64,000 nt of DNA from Ophiobolus disseminans. Its lineage: Eukaryota > Ascomycota > Dothideomycetes > Pleosporales > Phaeosphaeriaceae. Position numbers and translations under genes: made by a program. Positions 9,425-20,922 of this stretch are shown piece after piece; position 1 is the first letter of the stretch; every line of letters starts with the position of its first letter. The notes under the pieces are model-generated. The model was not told the DNA's origin. It did no database searches and saw only the letters and a list, made by a program, of their open reading frames with translations. The stretch is taken from the NCBI GenBank assembly GCA_010093685.1, contig MU006224.1:1022476-1086475 (forward strand), read 5' to 3'.

Positions 9425-12400
9425 ATGTCTGCTGATCCCCCTGCTAACCTGCAGCTCTTCTCACCACCGGGCTCTGGCCGCTCGAGTCCCGTCCCGCGAG
9501 CCACGCGCAATGCCGCCGAAGAACGCAAGTCGGATGCTGGAGCCCTCTTGGAGACACAACTAATGGCGTGCAGCTCTGTACAAGAAAGACAAAGGCTTCC
9601 GACGGTATGCGGCCGGTGTCGAGCGCGCCCTCGCCCTCTGGGACACGGCGCAGCAGGAATGGGCCGACTACATTTCGTTCCTGGGAAGGCTGCTGAAGGT
9701 CAATATCACCTACCGTTCTGTATGACAAGGCGCTCATGGTAGTACTGTAGGCCCTCCAGGCGCATCCCTCCGAAGTACCTGTAATACCCCATAGCGACAG
9801 AGTCGCATTGCGATTAGCGCAGTGCTTGAATCCAGCATTGCCGTCAGGCGTGCACCAGAAAGCCCTCGAAGTCTATGCCTACATCTTTGCAACCATTGGA
9901 GTATGCTTGTGCCCGCCCACCGACCTCTCAGAGCTGACCAGCCTAGAACAATGCCCTAGCCCGTGACCTCAGCATCTACTTCCCGGGCCTCGCCTCAGTG
10001 CCCTCGTTCGCCTCCCTCTCCGTCCGACCGCTGTTCCTTTCGATATTCGAGAAGCACATACTCAAGCTCGACGCCCAAGCGCTGCGACCGGCATCCAAGG
10101 CCGCAATACTGTCACTGTTACCGGGCCTGGAAGATGAGACAAGCGAGGACTTTGAGCGCATCTTCTCGGCGCTGGACAAGCTGCGCAAAACCATCCAAGA
10201 CCCCTCGAATGAGGCCAAAGGTGGCAGCGGCTCGTCCCACTTCTGGCAGTGCTTCTTCCTGGCCACAATCACAAACGCGTCGCGGAGGCAGGGCGCACTT
10301 GCCTTTCTCGTGAGGCGCCTGCCCAAGTTTGGCCCAACAACCCCGAACATACTCCCGGCAGAAGCCGAGGCGGCTACATCCCCAGAGCCCGGACTCCTGA
10401 TTCGGTGCTTCGAGTCCGGTCTCGCAGACTCCCAGCTGCTTATCCAAAGAGGCTTCCTCGACTTGCTCGTCAGCCACCTTCCCCTGGACTCTCCCGTGCT
10501 ACAAGAGCGTGTAGGGAAAGAAGACCTTGAGAGGCTAGTCACCGCCGCTGCTGGCGTCGTGTCGAGGAGGGACATGAGTCTCAACCGCAGACTGTGGGCG
10601 TGGTTCCTTGGTCCAGAACCCTCCACTTCAGAGGCTAATGCAGACATCACAACTCCCACTCAAGATAAGCATGCTGAAACGCAAGACTCTGCGACACAGC
10701 ACGCAGCTTTCTTCTCCCGCTACGGCCTCGAAGCATTGACCAGCAGTGTGTTGAAGATGATCAGACGACCGAGCAAAACCGCTGCTGAGCGCGCACGTCC
10801 CTTTCGAGTGTGTCTTTCACTCATGGATCGCTGGGAAGTAGGCGGCCTTATAGTACCAGAGATATTCGTGCCTGCACTGCAAAGCGTTCAGTCATATAGC
10901 GAAAAGTCAACAAAGGAACAAGCCGACGAGGTCTTGAGAAGCGCGAGCGCCTTCTTCGATGGTGTGGATAGTGGGTTGATCTGGGGCAAGCTGATACACT
11001 TGGTCACCTCGGCACTGGACTCGAGGAAAATAGACGGTGACGAGCGTTTGGAGCGGGTAAAGTTGGCCAAGTTTGTGCTGGCGCGCTTCAACCTCAAGGA
11101 AGAAGAGATGCTTCTTCACCATGTGCCTCTCATGGTGTTATCTACACTCGCCTCACTCAATGCAGGATATGAAGATGCCTCAAGGCCACCTCTTGACCCC
11201 AAGGTCGTTGAGTTGGCCATGGAGATTGCAGACTCTCTCGTGCAAATCATGCCAGAGCGCGCATTGCTTGAAGACCATACCACCCAGCAACAGTTGTTGA
11301 CTGCAAACAAGGTCACCAGGCAGGCAGTGCTCCAACAGTTACGAGCATTCTACGAAGACTCACAGGGCAGTCTCGATGCAGCAGATCCTCCTTTCGGCGC
11401 GGCTGAATTAGGCCAGCATGTTCTGCGCGAGGCCGTACGTCTATTTGTGGCATCAGTCGAGTCTGACGCTGCTACATCTTCGTCAGATGTATCAGCAAGG
11501 ATCTTGGCCAATCTCGTCACCAAAACGCAGCACTTGATGGCTTTGGACGAACATGATCTGTTCGCCGTTTTCCATGGTATACTTTCGAATCCAGACGAAG
11601 GAGGCAGGTCTCTGTCGTTCTGTCAACTTAGTGCCGTTACGACCGTACTCACGGCACTACAAACATCACGTCCTGCGAACACATACATTCCAACATCCCA
11701 GGTTCCCGAACTAGTGCACCTACTTGTTGCCGCTTTCTGGCAGTACCTGTCTCCAACGATGCCAAAATATCACGTGGAAGCGACTCGGTGCTTACTGCAG
11801 TTACACACAATATTTCCAGCTAGCCGTATGGTCGAGGCTGCTGTGGCATCGATCATTGAAGACCAGCTATCACAAAAACAAGGCAGCGGCGGGAAGTCTG
11901 ACTGTAGTCGTCACTTTGCGGTCTTGTGGACGCATACTATGCACGAATTGAACGTGCAGTCAGAAAAGCGCGGAAGCGTGGCCCGTCGGCCAAGTGGAAA
12001 TCACATTCCGGCACCTGTCCTGGCTTCCGGAGAATATCATTCGATCCTGACCAGGCCATTACTCTTACTCTTGGACACGCTTCATGAAGACGGTACTGAG
12101 GCATCTGCATTCATGAAAAGCTGGCTACTTGATCTACCAAGTCTTACACGTATCTTTGATATACTTACGTGGCACATTCAGTTACTGCAGTGCCTTTCGG
12201 CCTCAGACAATTTGAGTCCCAGCAACAAGTCGTCCAGATCGAGGTCAAAGCAGCAGAGAGACGACAGCAAAGAGTGTTTGTATTACCTCCGACACATCTC
12301 CAATATTTTGAAGAGACCGTCGCAATTCATATGGGTGACACTAGCTGAGTCCCCTGCATTGCTGTCTGAAGATCCATCTTCACGCACGTCGCTCCAAGAG

Positions 12401-15148
12401 TGGATCGTGCGGATGTGTCTGAAGACAATGTCCATTCCAACCACAAACGAGGAAGGAAGCACCAACGAACCTCATATTTCTGAACTGCATCGACTTTCGG
12501 TTTCCGTCATTTCCCAAATCTATCAGAGTTCTGTAGCTGGAACGTTACGAGAACTTGAGCTAGAGGTGCCTTTGATTGAACGGCTCAAGCCCGCACCGCC
12601 TCCGCTTCAGAGCCTGCTGCTGGCAGCGATATTGTCGGCGCTTCGGTTGCGGCTCACCCGTCCGCAGCAGGAGCCTCCCACTGAACTTAAAGTTCCACTA
12701 CAACCTTCACATCGATCTCGACTGTCTCTGGCGTTGAACAGAGACTCGGAGGATGTTGAGCCTACGCCCATTTCGCCACCCCCGCAGTTAATTGACTGTC
12801 TTAAACATGGCTTCTCGTCGCCTGTCAGCCGTCTGATTTTAGATGACTGGGTCCAGTTCCTTATTGAGGTTTTACCTATGTTTGCCGACACAATATTCCA
12901 GAACCTTCTCCCTCTTGTGGAATGCTTGTGCAAACAAATCAATCTGTGTTTTGAGCAGCTCAAGGCGACCTTCGCAAATCGAGGTGGGATATCAGACTTG
13001 TCACCCGAGTCAACTTTGATATCACTCATAAACGGGTTGGAGCAGATACTTGCGAAAGCTCATGATCGATTGACAATTCAAGAAACCAAGGCTTCTGCCA
13101 ACAAGTCACCCGAACAACCCCAAGGGTTTTTCAGCAACGTCGTATCTGGCGTATTCACGTCAGAATCTACCCAAACACGGACTCCAACAGCGAACAGTAG
13201 ACTCACCGTGTTGCTGTGCTTTCAGGATACCGTTCGAATATGCTTTGCCATCTGGTCATGGGGCGGCTATGGTCATCTGGCTCAACAGGATGCTTCGTCG
13301 GTAGCATCGTTTGGCTTCACATCCTTGCGCATGCGTAATAGGGCCCGTCGTATATTGGAGCATCTCTTCGCTGCGGAAGCTCTCGAGTGCCTTGAGACAT
13401 TGGCTGTTCTCTGGACCAAGTCCACGGCTAATGATGATCAAGCAACATCCATCATGGGACTCCTCAACGTCCTCAACGGGTCGAAGCCCAAACATACAAT
13501 TCCCAACATCTTCAATGCAGTTTACAGTCGCACAGATCCATCAGCATTGGACCCTAATCGGACATCAACACTTACATCCGATCTCTCCGACACCGAACTA
13601 GTTACCTTCCTGGTTGAGTATACGAGATCACTCGAGGACGATGCTATGGACGAGATCTGGCAAGACTGCACCCTGTTCCTGCGTGATGTTCTCGCAAATC
13701 CTCTACCTCATCGACAGATACTACCCACACTTCTCGAGTTCACTGCTGTTATCGGTCACAAGGTTGACAATACAAACTTTGGGGAGCAGCGGAAGATGAG
13801 AAAAGAGCTGGCCGTAAGTGTAAGCAGCACGTATCATGAGCTTTACTGACGCTCCAACCAGGACATCTTTACTCGAATCCTGACGGCGATCTCTACGACA
13901 CGTTCTCTGGGCTACATACAGGGCATCAATCAAGACTCGGATGAACAGCCGGTTGTAGTCACTAATGGTGCTCGCGCCCAAAAGCGAGCATCCAACGTTG
14001 TCACTATTCTCACCTCTATCGCACCCAAACTCCCTCTAATCCTTGTGGAGAATGACCGCGTAGCAAAGGTTGTGTCCGACTTGTCCACGTCGATCATTGG
14101 TCCTAGCTTCCGAGCCAAAGCATTTCCAGACAACATTTCCAAGAGCCTGCTGGACCTCCTCCAAGCCTTGACAAAGATAGCACAAAACAATAAGCTTCTG
14201 AAAAAGGACATCTCAGATGCGTTCAACGATGCGAAGTTCTTCAACACGCCACTAAACCTGCTCAGAGACTCATGGCTACCCATTCTAGCTCAATGGACGC
14301 AATCTGACAAAGAACGCGTTCCGGAGATACTTGCAAGGATATCTGCTCCTACTACTGCAGGCATCATGTTCGGTGTCGGCGCAGCCTCGGCGCGCCAGGA
14401 AGCTGATCGCAAGACGCAACTAAACCTGCGACGCATCTCACTGCTGGTCCTCGCAAGCCCAGAAGATGCATACACTCCCAATGTACCGCAGATCATAGAG
14501 AAGGTCGTCGAACTACTCACTGCCACCCCAGCAACATCTCCTTCATCAGCCACCCGCGCAGATGTGCTAGTCTTACTCCGTGCCATCATCCTCAAGACAT
14601 CGCCAGTGCATCTAGCCCCACTATGGCCCATCACCAACGGCGAGCTAACAGCCTCTCTATCATCACTGCTCCCCGACGCCAGCAACAAAGAACATTACAA
14701 CAACGCAGGCATCCTACAAGCCTGCAAACTCCTCGACGAACTTGTGGTCGTTGATCCAGACGACTTCCAACTCTCCGAATGGCTCTTCATCGCCGACACC
14801 ATCGATGCAGTATACAAGCCCAGCACCCCGCTACTCCACCTCTCCCTCACAGACGAAATCAACGAAGTCCTCGCTCAGACAGCATCTGCTTCTGCGCCTG
14901 TACCGACGCATGGTGCCGACTCGTCTGACGAGCCGAGTCGAATGCTCATACTGGATCCGCTCATCGAAGCGCTAGAACAAGAAGAAGGCGCAGCAGTATT
15001 AGACATGGCGAGAAGCGAACTCGTTACCCGTGTTGTCAGGCCTTTCCTGGGTAATTTAGCGATGAACGCTTTTGAGGCGCGATATGGCGGTGGTGGCGCG
15101 GATTGGGATGGTATCTGGGCGAGTGTGGTTAGGGATGCTGGATCGTAG
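9425..15148 (+). CDS. DOP1: DOP1/DopA (Dopey) family protein
   Basis: Five exons (9425-9524, 9574-9698, 9751-9900, 9947-13813, 13862-15148) encode about 1842 residues, near the expected length for yeast Dop1 and Aspergillus DopA. The Dopey N-terminal domain begins at about residue 35 with LYKKDKGFRRYAAGVERALA, then ALWDTAQQEWADYISFLGRL and LARDLSIYFPGLASVPSFA. The rest is helical-repeat-like, with a conserved C-terminal region (VTRVVRPFLGNLAMNAFEAR). In yeast Dop1 works with Mon2 and the flippase Neo1 in endosome-to-Golgi traffic; DopA affects polarity and development in Aspergillus. Only a GC-AG first intron (9525-9573), with an ACTAAT branch site, keeps the conserved frame; the nearby GT donor at 9529 does not. 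Full length and apparently intact. Confidence 0.93.
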
Positions 15149-16206
15149 GAGCGCGTGCTGTAGATGGGGAAGAGAAATATTATTGTTGGGATGACCTGCT
15201 TTAGATGCTGTGTGGGGTACTAGGCTGGCGCATGTGGTGCATGTGAGGTCCGCCTTCCGTGATGCATGGCCGAGGGTAGCGCGGTTCATGCATGTATATG
15301 TATTTAGTGGTGAGTGGCTCTTAGCTGCTGCGTTTGCCTTCGTATCGAGGGTACTGTGTTTGCTCTAGTATCGATCGGCTGTTGACTTTTTAGGTAGGTC
15401 GATTGATGATCGGTCAGGTACACAATCGGTACTCTACGAAGAGTGGTAGTTGTTTGTAATATTGTAAGCTCGTTTCGATGTGGCAGACTGAAATAGACTT
15501 CTCTCTATCGTCAGATTTTGTTCCTTCCTACCGAGCTCGTTTACGCGTTTCACAATCCATCCGTCGCACTTCACCAGCATGTGACGACGATAGTCGCCGC
15601 CCGTTTTTCAGTGCATCTGACGTATGCTACTGAGGTGTCGCACCTCAAACATCGGCCGGGCGTGGTCGCCTAACCAACGTACTAGTCTCTCATCCCACCC
15701 ATGGAACCTGAAAGGCTCGACTGAGATGTTCGGCCCCACCGCGCCCACAATGTGAAGTCCACCAGCGAAGCGGCTCGTTACGCTCTCCCGCGCATTGGAG
15801 ACTCTGGTACACGCTTAGCATTTCGCACCGTCCCGTTGGTGCGATCGGTGATACTTACCACACTAACCCCGTTGGATTCCGTTCCAGACACAAGAATTGG
15901 CTGTGAGCAAACCCGAACGGCGTCAAACAAGACCTGAAAGGATGTAGCCGAATGAGCTTTATCACCTTCGGGGCACGTTGGCTGGAGAGGCCGGACGGGC
16001 TGCTTCCGCCTGGGCTTGCTCGACGTCACGATTTGGGCTTCGGACGAGGAATCACATCTATTGAAAATGGAGAAGAGTTAGTATATAATATTGCCGTGAC
16101 TTTAGCAGCTAGAAGGTATCCATCCCAACTCCAGTATCGCATTTAAGTAAGGCCCGGCGATCAGGACTCAGCAACTCCACAATCGGCATCTACGCACTAC
16201 TTTCAC
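15149..16206. other. Intergenic, no supported gene
   Basis: This contains the 3' end of DOP1 transcription and the promoter of the gene at 16207. Frames are at most 83 codons and have no motif. TA-rich stretches at 15300-15480 and 16080-16095 are typical of fungal untranslated or promoter DNA. Confidence 0.5.
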
Positions 16207-17721
16207 ATGTCTTCACCTCCTAAACATCAACATCACACCCAGAAAAACAGAATTCAAAAACCAGCGAAATCTGTTCGCTGCTTGTCTCCAACTCCTTCCG
16301 ATTGCGCTTGGTGGACACATGACCCTCGCAGCCACGTCACGAGCACTATGTCAAACGCAAAACCAGATGACCACACCACGCCTTCCTTGACTTCACAAAC
16401 CCCACGACCTGACCCCGTTCCAGCAAAACCGCCAACTGTTGTTGAGCTACGCCGAACTTCACCAGTTGTTGCCTACCCGCCCACCCCACGACTGGCACCC
16501 CGTGAAGGCCGGAAAGGCCGAAAAGTTGCACGAGATGACTTGTACTACCTTAGAAAGAGTGCTACCTTCCCAGGCGGCGTTGCATCTGCCTTATCAGTGA
16601 AGGCTACAACTGCAGCAGCACAACCACTCGCACGCCCTTCAGATCGAGAGTATCCTCTGCTTCGAAACATCACACCTTTGAAACTTCCTGCTATCAAAAA
16701 TCCCACACCGGTCATCATGCCAAAGAAAGAAGTACCAGCAAAACCACAAGCCGCCGCGACCAAAAAGCCCAAAATCAGGAGGCGCCGACCAAGCGAGGTC
16801 TTCAACATGTCATTCAGCTTCAGCGCCCCTTCGCGCAGGCGCTCAGCAGATCGCACTCCTCAAATCAGCCCTCGAACATCCATTTCATCTGGTTCCAGCT
16901 CGCCCACCCCAACGCCAGAGAAACGTCAACGCGTCGACTCTTCAGGTGCCAATATGGCGATCTTCAATCTACTCAGCCACAAATCCGCAACCCACAACAC
17001 AGATGGATACAACATGGGCTCCGCACCCCGCGGCCCCGCAAACATCTGGGGCGAAGAAAGTCTCTTCTGCTACCCCTTCGTCCACACCTCCATAGAAGCG
17101 CACCCAGGCCGCCCCGTCAACCTCAGCGACGTCTTCGTGCCTCGCCGCGACCAAACACCATCACCTCCCCGTGATCCCATCAAATCCGACGACAAGCCAA
17201 AGCCTGAGGTCGACACATACCACACCTACCTCGCCTCCTCGCAACGCCGCAACTCCTCCCCAGACCGCGATCCCCACCCCTTCCCCCTCTCCTCCTCGCG
17301 TCGCCGCAACTCCTCCCCCAACCCCCGCCCCTCCCCCACCACCTCCGACTTCCCCGACTACAGATCCCAACTGCACCACGGCCAATCCACAAAAGAAGCC
17401 CGCATCCTCGGCCTCGCATCCACAGCCGTCCCAACTCGCAAGCGCGCAGCCACTTCCACACACCCCGACCAGCGCCCTATCTCAAACCTCCCCCGTTACC
17501 CAGTCTCAGGTTACCCTAGCACCAGTCTATCGACGTCCCAGCCCCGCGCCCCGGAGCGCACGAGTGATCCCAGTATGGAGCGCTTCTTGACGCACATACG
17601 CGCCAGCCAGGAGGCGCGCGCTGCGGCGCGGCAGCTGGGTAAGTGGGACGCTGAGTTTGCGGGTGTGGATGAGAGTAAGAATCCGCTTGCGAGGTTTGAT
17701 TTGGGGGATAAGCCGTTATGA
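16207..17721 (+). CDS. Basic, disordered hypothetical protein
   Basis: A single 504-codon frame starts at a true ATG. The product is rich in Pro, Ser, Arg and Thr and is probably disordered throughout. Basic blocks such as KKPKIRRRRPSEV (about residue 195) could act as nuclear localisation signals. A short motif occurs twice, SSQRRNSSP and SSSRRRNSSP (about residues 343-375), and is a likely phosphorylation or SR-like element. The C-terminal 55 residues (MERFLTHIRASQEARAAARQ onward) are predicted helical and are the most conserved-looking part. No family is recognised. The long open frame in Pro-rich sequence and a good start support a real gene; a small unseen intron is possible. Confidence 0.7.
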   Translation: MSSPPKHQHHTQKNRIQKPAKSVRCLSPTPSDCAWWTHDPRSHVTSTMSNAKPDDHTTPSLTSQTPRPDPVPAKPPTVVELRRTSPVVAYPPTPRLAPREGRKGRKVARDDLYYLRKSATFPGGVASALSVKATTAAAQPLARPSDREYPLLRNITPLKLPAIKNPTPVIMPKKEVPAKPQAAATKKPKIRRRRPSEVFNMSFSFSAPSRRRSADRTPQISPRTSISSGSSSPTPTPEKRQRVDSSGANMAIFNLLSHKSATHNTDGYNMGSAPRGPANIWGEESLFCYPFVHTSIEAHPGRPVNLSDVFVPRRDQTPSPPRDPIKSDDKPKPEVDTYHTYLASSQRRNSSPDRDPHPFPLSSSRRRNSSPNPRPSPTTSDFPDYRSQLHHGQSTKEARILGLASTAVPTRKRAATSTHPDQRPISNLPRYPVSGYPSTSLSTSQPRAPERTSDPSMERFLTHIRASQEARAAARQLGKWDAEFAGVDESKNPLARFDLGDKPL

Positions 17722-18614
17722 CTACTGAAGTGGGGGAGTGTGGTTTGGGTGCTGGTTTGGGCGGGGTGGGGGGTGTGGGTTTGGGGGTGGTGGTGATGGT
17801 AATGGGGGAGGAAGGGGACGGAGTGGATGAAAGGGGTGGAGTGGGATGAGCTGGCCAATGGATATTGGCGAGCTGGGGTATGGGATTGGGATGTTTAGAA
17901 ATTTATGTATGTCTGAATAATAATCCAGTTGCACTTCACGTCATGTTTCAAACTATAAATGCACAATACTACTACACTCTGATGGTCTTCACGTCTTTTA
18001 GCAGTCCAAGATACATCGCTTTCAACACACCAGAGACCTCCCCGATATCGCACACACATTCGTTGTAGCCTGGGAAAACTCGGAGTCTCTATAGCTTCTG
18101 GAACAACACTACGTTCTACATCTGTCATCAGTCGTCTTGATTTGACCAGCGAATCTTGGACTGTTTGACGGATACATTTGTATCTAGCGCTCTCTGGCCT
18201 ACAAGCCTACGTACTGACATCTTGGAGACGACGGAGATGCGAATGTTGGTAGCCTCCTGGCTTGTTGAGTGTGGTGCGTGAATAGATTTTATACTAACAT
18301 TCTAAATGAGTGTGGGTCGACTTCTGGCGTTAGGTAGTGGCGGCGTGCGCGTAGGATTGTGGAATGGAATTGTAGGTGCCTAGGCGAACATACTTTTGCT
18401 CGATCTTTGGAAGATCAATCGTGTTGCGCGGACTTTGGGTTTAAGATGCCATGTCGATTTGGGTTGTGTGAAAGGTGGGTGGAGTGAGGAAGCGCTTGGG
18501 CCATGCCACTAGCGGCGGGCGTGAAGCAGGCATCATCGTCATCGCGGACAGCTTAACCTTCTTCATCTCTCACAAATTCATTTGCTGGCCATCTAGGCTC
18601 AACTTCTACACAAG
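17722..18614. other. Intergenic with G-rich tract
   Basis: No gene is seen. The first 150 bases after the stop are very G-rich on the plus strand, with many GGG and GGGG runs between about 17725 and 17822. The remainder is ordinary AT-balanced sequence leading to the promoter of the gene at 18615. Confidence 0.5.
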
Positions 18615-19820
18615 ATGGAATCCAGTGAGGATATTCGTTCTCCTCGAACCTCACGATTTCTTCAGCTTCCACGGGAGCTTCGCGATCTTATCTACGAGAA
18701 CGTGCTTGTTAAAGATATAATACCCATCGAATGCGCAGTAACGCGTCAGTCTCCGTCTCTCCCTTACCGACGTGGCTCTGGGAATCCTCCGCTCAATTGG
18801 ACCGACGAAGTGTACCTTTTGAGGGCATCATGGGTTCATCGAAGAGTGTGGTCCGTACCTGCGTTCGACATCGATTTGGGCCTTTTCAACGACAATCATT
18901 CCCTACCGGATTCTGTGTACATGACATACCAGATTGAAAAGGAGACGGGGAACCAAGAGATGAATTGTGTCGGCATCAACTTATTCCAAGTGTGCAAACA
19001 GATCTATGAGGAAGCCAGCAAAATGTTCTACAGCCGCAACGTTTTCAGTTTTACATCTGACTTCCGCATCCCATGTGCCTTCGCCTTTTTGTGCGATAGA
19101 CCTGCTGCATCACTCCGTAACATCAAGTCGCTAGAACTCTCGCTTATGGAGGCCAACAACTTGAGAGGAACTACAAACGCACCGTATCCGGTTGTAACCA
19201 GATCAACGGACTCTCTAGTGCTCCTGTTTGCATACCAATACTTTACTGAGCTTTGCACATTACTGTCTACGTCGCGGATAAATCTACAGAACCTGTATCT
19301 CACGATAGAGTCAACGGCATCATTTGGTGACGGCGGTCACATCGGCTTACGGGATAGCCTACAAAAAGAACGGCTGAAAATGAACTGCCCGGGACCATGG
19401 ATCCCTATCTGGCTCGATCCGTTGCTCAAGATTGAAGGACTCGAGCTTTTGGAGATGCGCTGGTTTTCGGACCGACCTCAGATGCTGCGGATGACTGACA
19501 CGATGGACTTGATTCAGCAACACATGATCACAGGCGATCCACGCAGACACACGTCCCATGTGATGACCGAATGTACGGGTGGCAGCGAGTCTTTGAAGCT
19601 TCGACTTCAGCACGATGAGAGTCCGGATGTCCTGCAACACTCAGATGACGAAGATTGGAGAAGGATTATACTGGATAATGATGGCCTTCAGTATGCAAAG
19701 GTTATTCAACGAGATGAGGAAGAAGAGTTCAGGCGTTTTACGGGCCGACCTTATTGCAGGGAGATCCTGGAGGGTCACAGTAATGCATACGCAAGCTTTT
19801 TCAAATTGAAGAGCGCGTAG
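18615..19820 (+). CDS. DUF7730/F-box-like protein
   Basis: An intronless 401-codon gene starts at a good ATG. Residues 14-32 (FLQLPRELRDLIYENVLV) are the F-box-like opening of a large Dothideomycete family annotated as DUF7730. The companion motif INLFQVCKQIYEEASKMFYS follows at about residues 121-140 and FSFTSDFRI at about 143-151. The middle region resembles irregular leucine-rich segments (LQNLYLTIES, LLKIEGLELLEMRW). These proteins are numerous and variable in Pleosporales, and no substrate is known. A role as an SCF-type adaptor is inferred from the F-box likeness only. The C-terminus is acidic then basic (DEEEEFRRFTGR). Confidence 0.8.
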   Translation: MESSEDIRSPRTSRFLQLPRELRDLIYENVLVKDIIPIECAVTRQSPSLPYRRGSGNPPLNWTDEVYLLRASWVHRRVWSVPAFDIDLGLFNDNHSLPDSVYMTYQIEKETGNQEMNCVGINLFQVCKQIYEEASKMFYSRNVFSFTSDFRIPCAFAFLCDRPAASLRNIKSLELSLMEANNLRGTTNAPYPVVTRSTDSLVLLFAYQYFTELCTLLSTSRINLQNLYLTIESTASFGDGGHIGLRDSLQKERLKMNCPGPWIPIWLDPLLKIEGLELLEMRWFSDRPQMLRMTDTMDLIQQHMITGDPRRHTSHVMTECTGGSESLKLRLQHDESPDVLQHSDDEDWRRIILDNDGLQYAKVIQRDEEEEFRRFTGRPYCREILEGHSNAYASFFKLKSA

Positions 19821-20922
19821 TTGGCATCTGCAAACCTCGATGGCATCTCGCGGTGTTGCTTGATGATGTTAGCTCAAGGAATCAACGATGACAAAAGGCT
19901 CTTCACAGCCCTGAGTATGATCACTCTCAAGGTCACCCTCAAGGTCACCATGCTAGTGCATCATTTGCAGCACTACGCCTCTGACATCTTTTACACATAC
20001 GATAAAGAGGTGTAGAGGATTCACAAAAGGTTGATACAATATCCCCATTTCGTCAAGAAAAAATAACGCGGAGTGGCTTGTCAGTCAGCAGTCACGAAAC
20101 ATGCGACAAAGTCTAGACGACTCGAGCATTGAGTGCTAACCACGCTTCGGGAAACAAAACTACCCATTCCGTTTACTGCACCGACTAAACTTGGAGCGGA
20201 AAGCAATTCGGCTCAAAAGAGGATAGCGGAGTTGGCTCCGGAAGATGGTGTCTCGAGTTCCTCCCCCGCAACACTCTGGAGCATCGCATCGAGAAGGGCC
20301 GACTAGGTTCGTTCATCAATGTGCGCGAAGCATACATCGGATACGGTACTTTTCTGCGTCCTGTGTTCAACATTTACTTTGCGGAGCAATTGAAAGTTAT
20401 ATGGTGGCTACCACAAAGAGGAGTGAGGCGAACATACCCTTGCTTTTTCCACCAAGTTTCTTTCCGATACGTGTCTTACATCGACGTGTACGATACATGC
20501 GACGAACTGTGGCGCTATATGACGCCAGCGCCAACAACCCCGCTCCTCGCTTCTTCCCCAGAAGAGCACACTCTATGCCCTAAAACGGAGTGCGACTCTA
20601 CCACTCCAATGAGCGTTCGACCTTTGCGTCGACTGATTACCTATGGTCTCTTCGGCGGGCTGATGCGCATTCACATGATGGCACGGCAAGTAGGCTACGA
20701 ATTGCTTAGTATCCGAACAGCCGACCTTCTAAGGGGACGGTGGGAAAAGCAGTTCAGATATAAAGCATTTGCCCGTCCCAGGACGACCAGACCACATCGA
20801 CTATAACGGAAAATTTTGGAAACTGCTCATTTATACCGTAAGAACGATTGCGCGGCTGATTGATATTCTACAACCACGCCAGTCCTCGACCTACCAGATT
20901 GGACATTGCACACTTCCAAAGG
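19821..20922. other. Intergenic with a possible coding relic
   Basis: This lies between the DUF7730-type gene and the P450. A 12-bp unit CTCAAGGTCACC is repeated in tandem at 19926-19949. From about 20250 to 20806 the plus strand is open in one frame and reads like protein (LEFLPRNTLEHRIEKGRLG, then FINVREAYIGYGTFLRPVF), but it has no clear start and no recognised family. It may be a remnant or an unmodelled exon. Confidence 0.4.

Noticed and set aside
9976..10659. 227-codon minus-strand frame
   Set aside because: Antisense shadow of DOP1 exon 4, whose coding is certain from conserved motifs.
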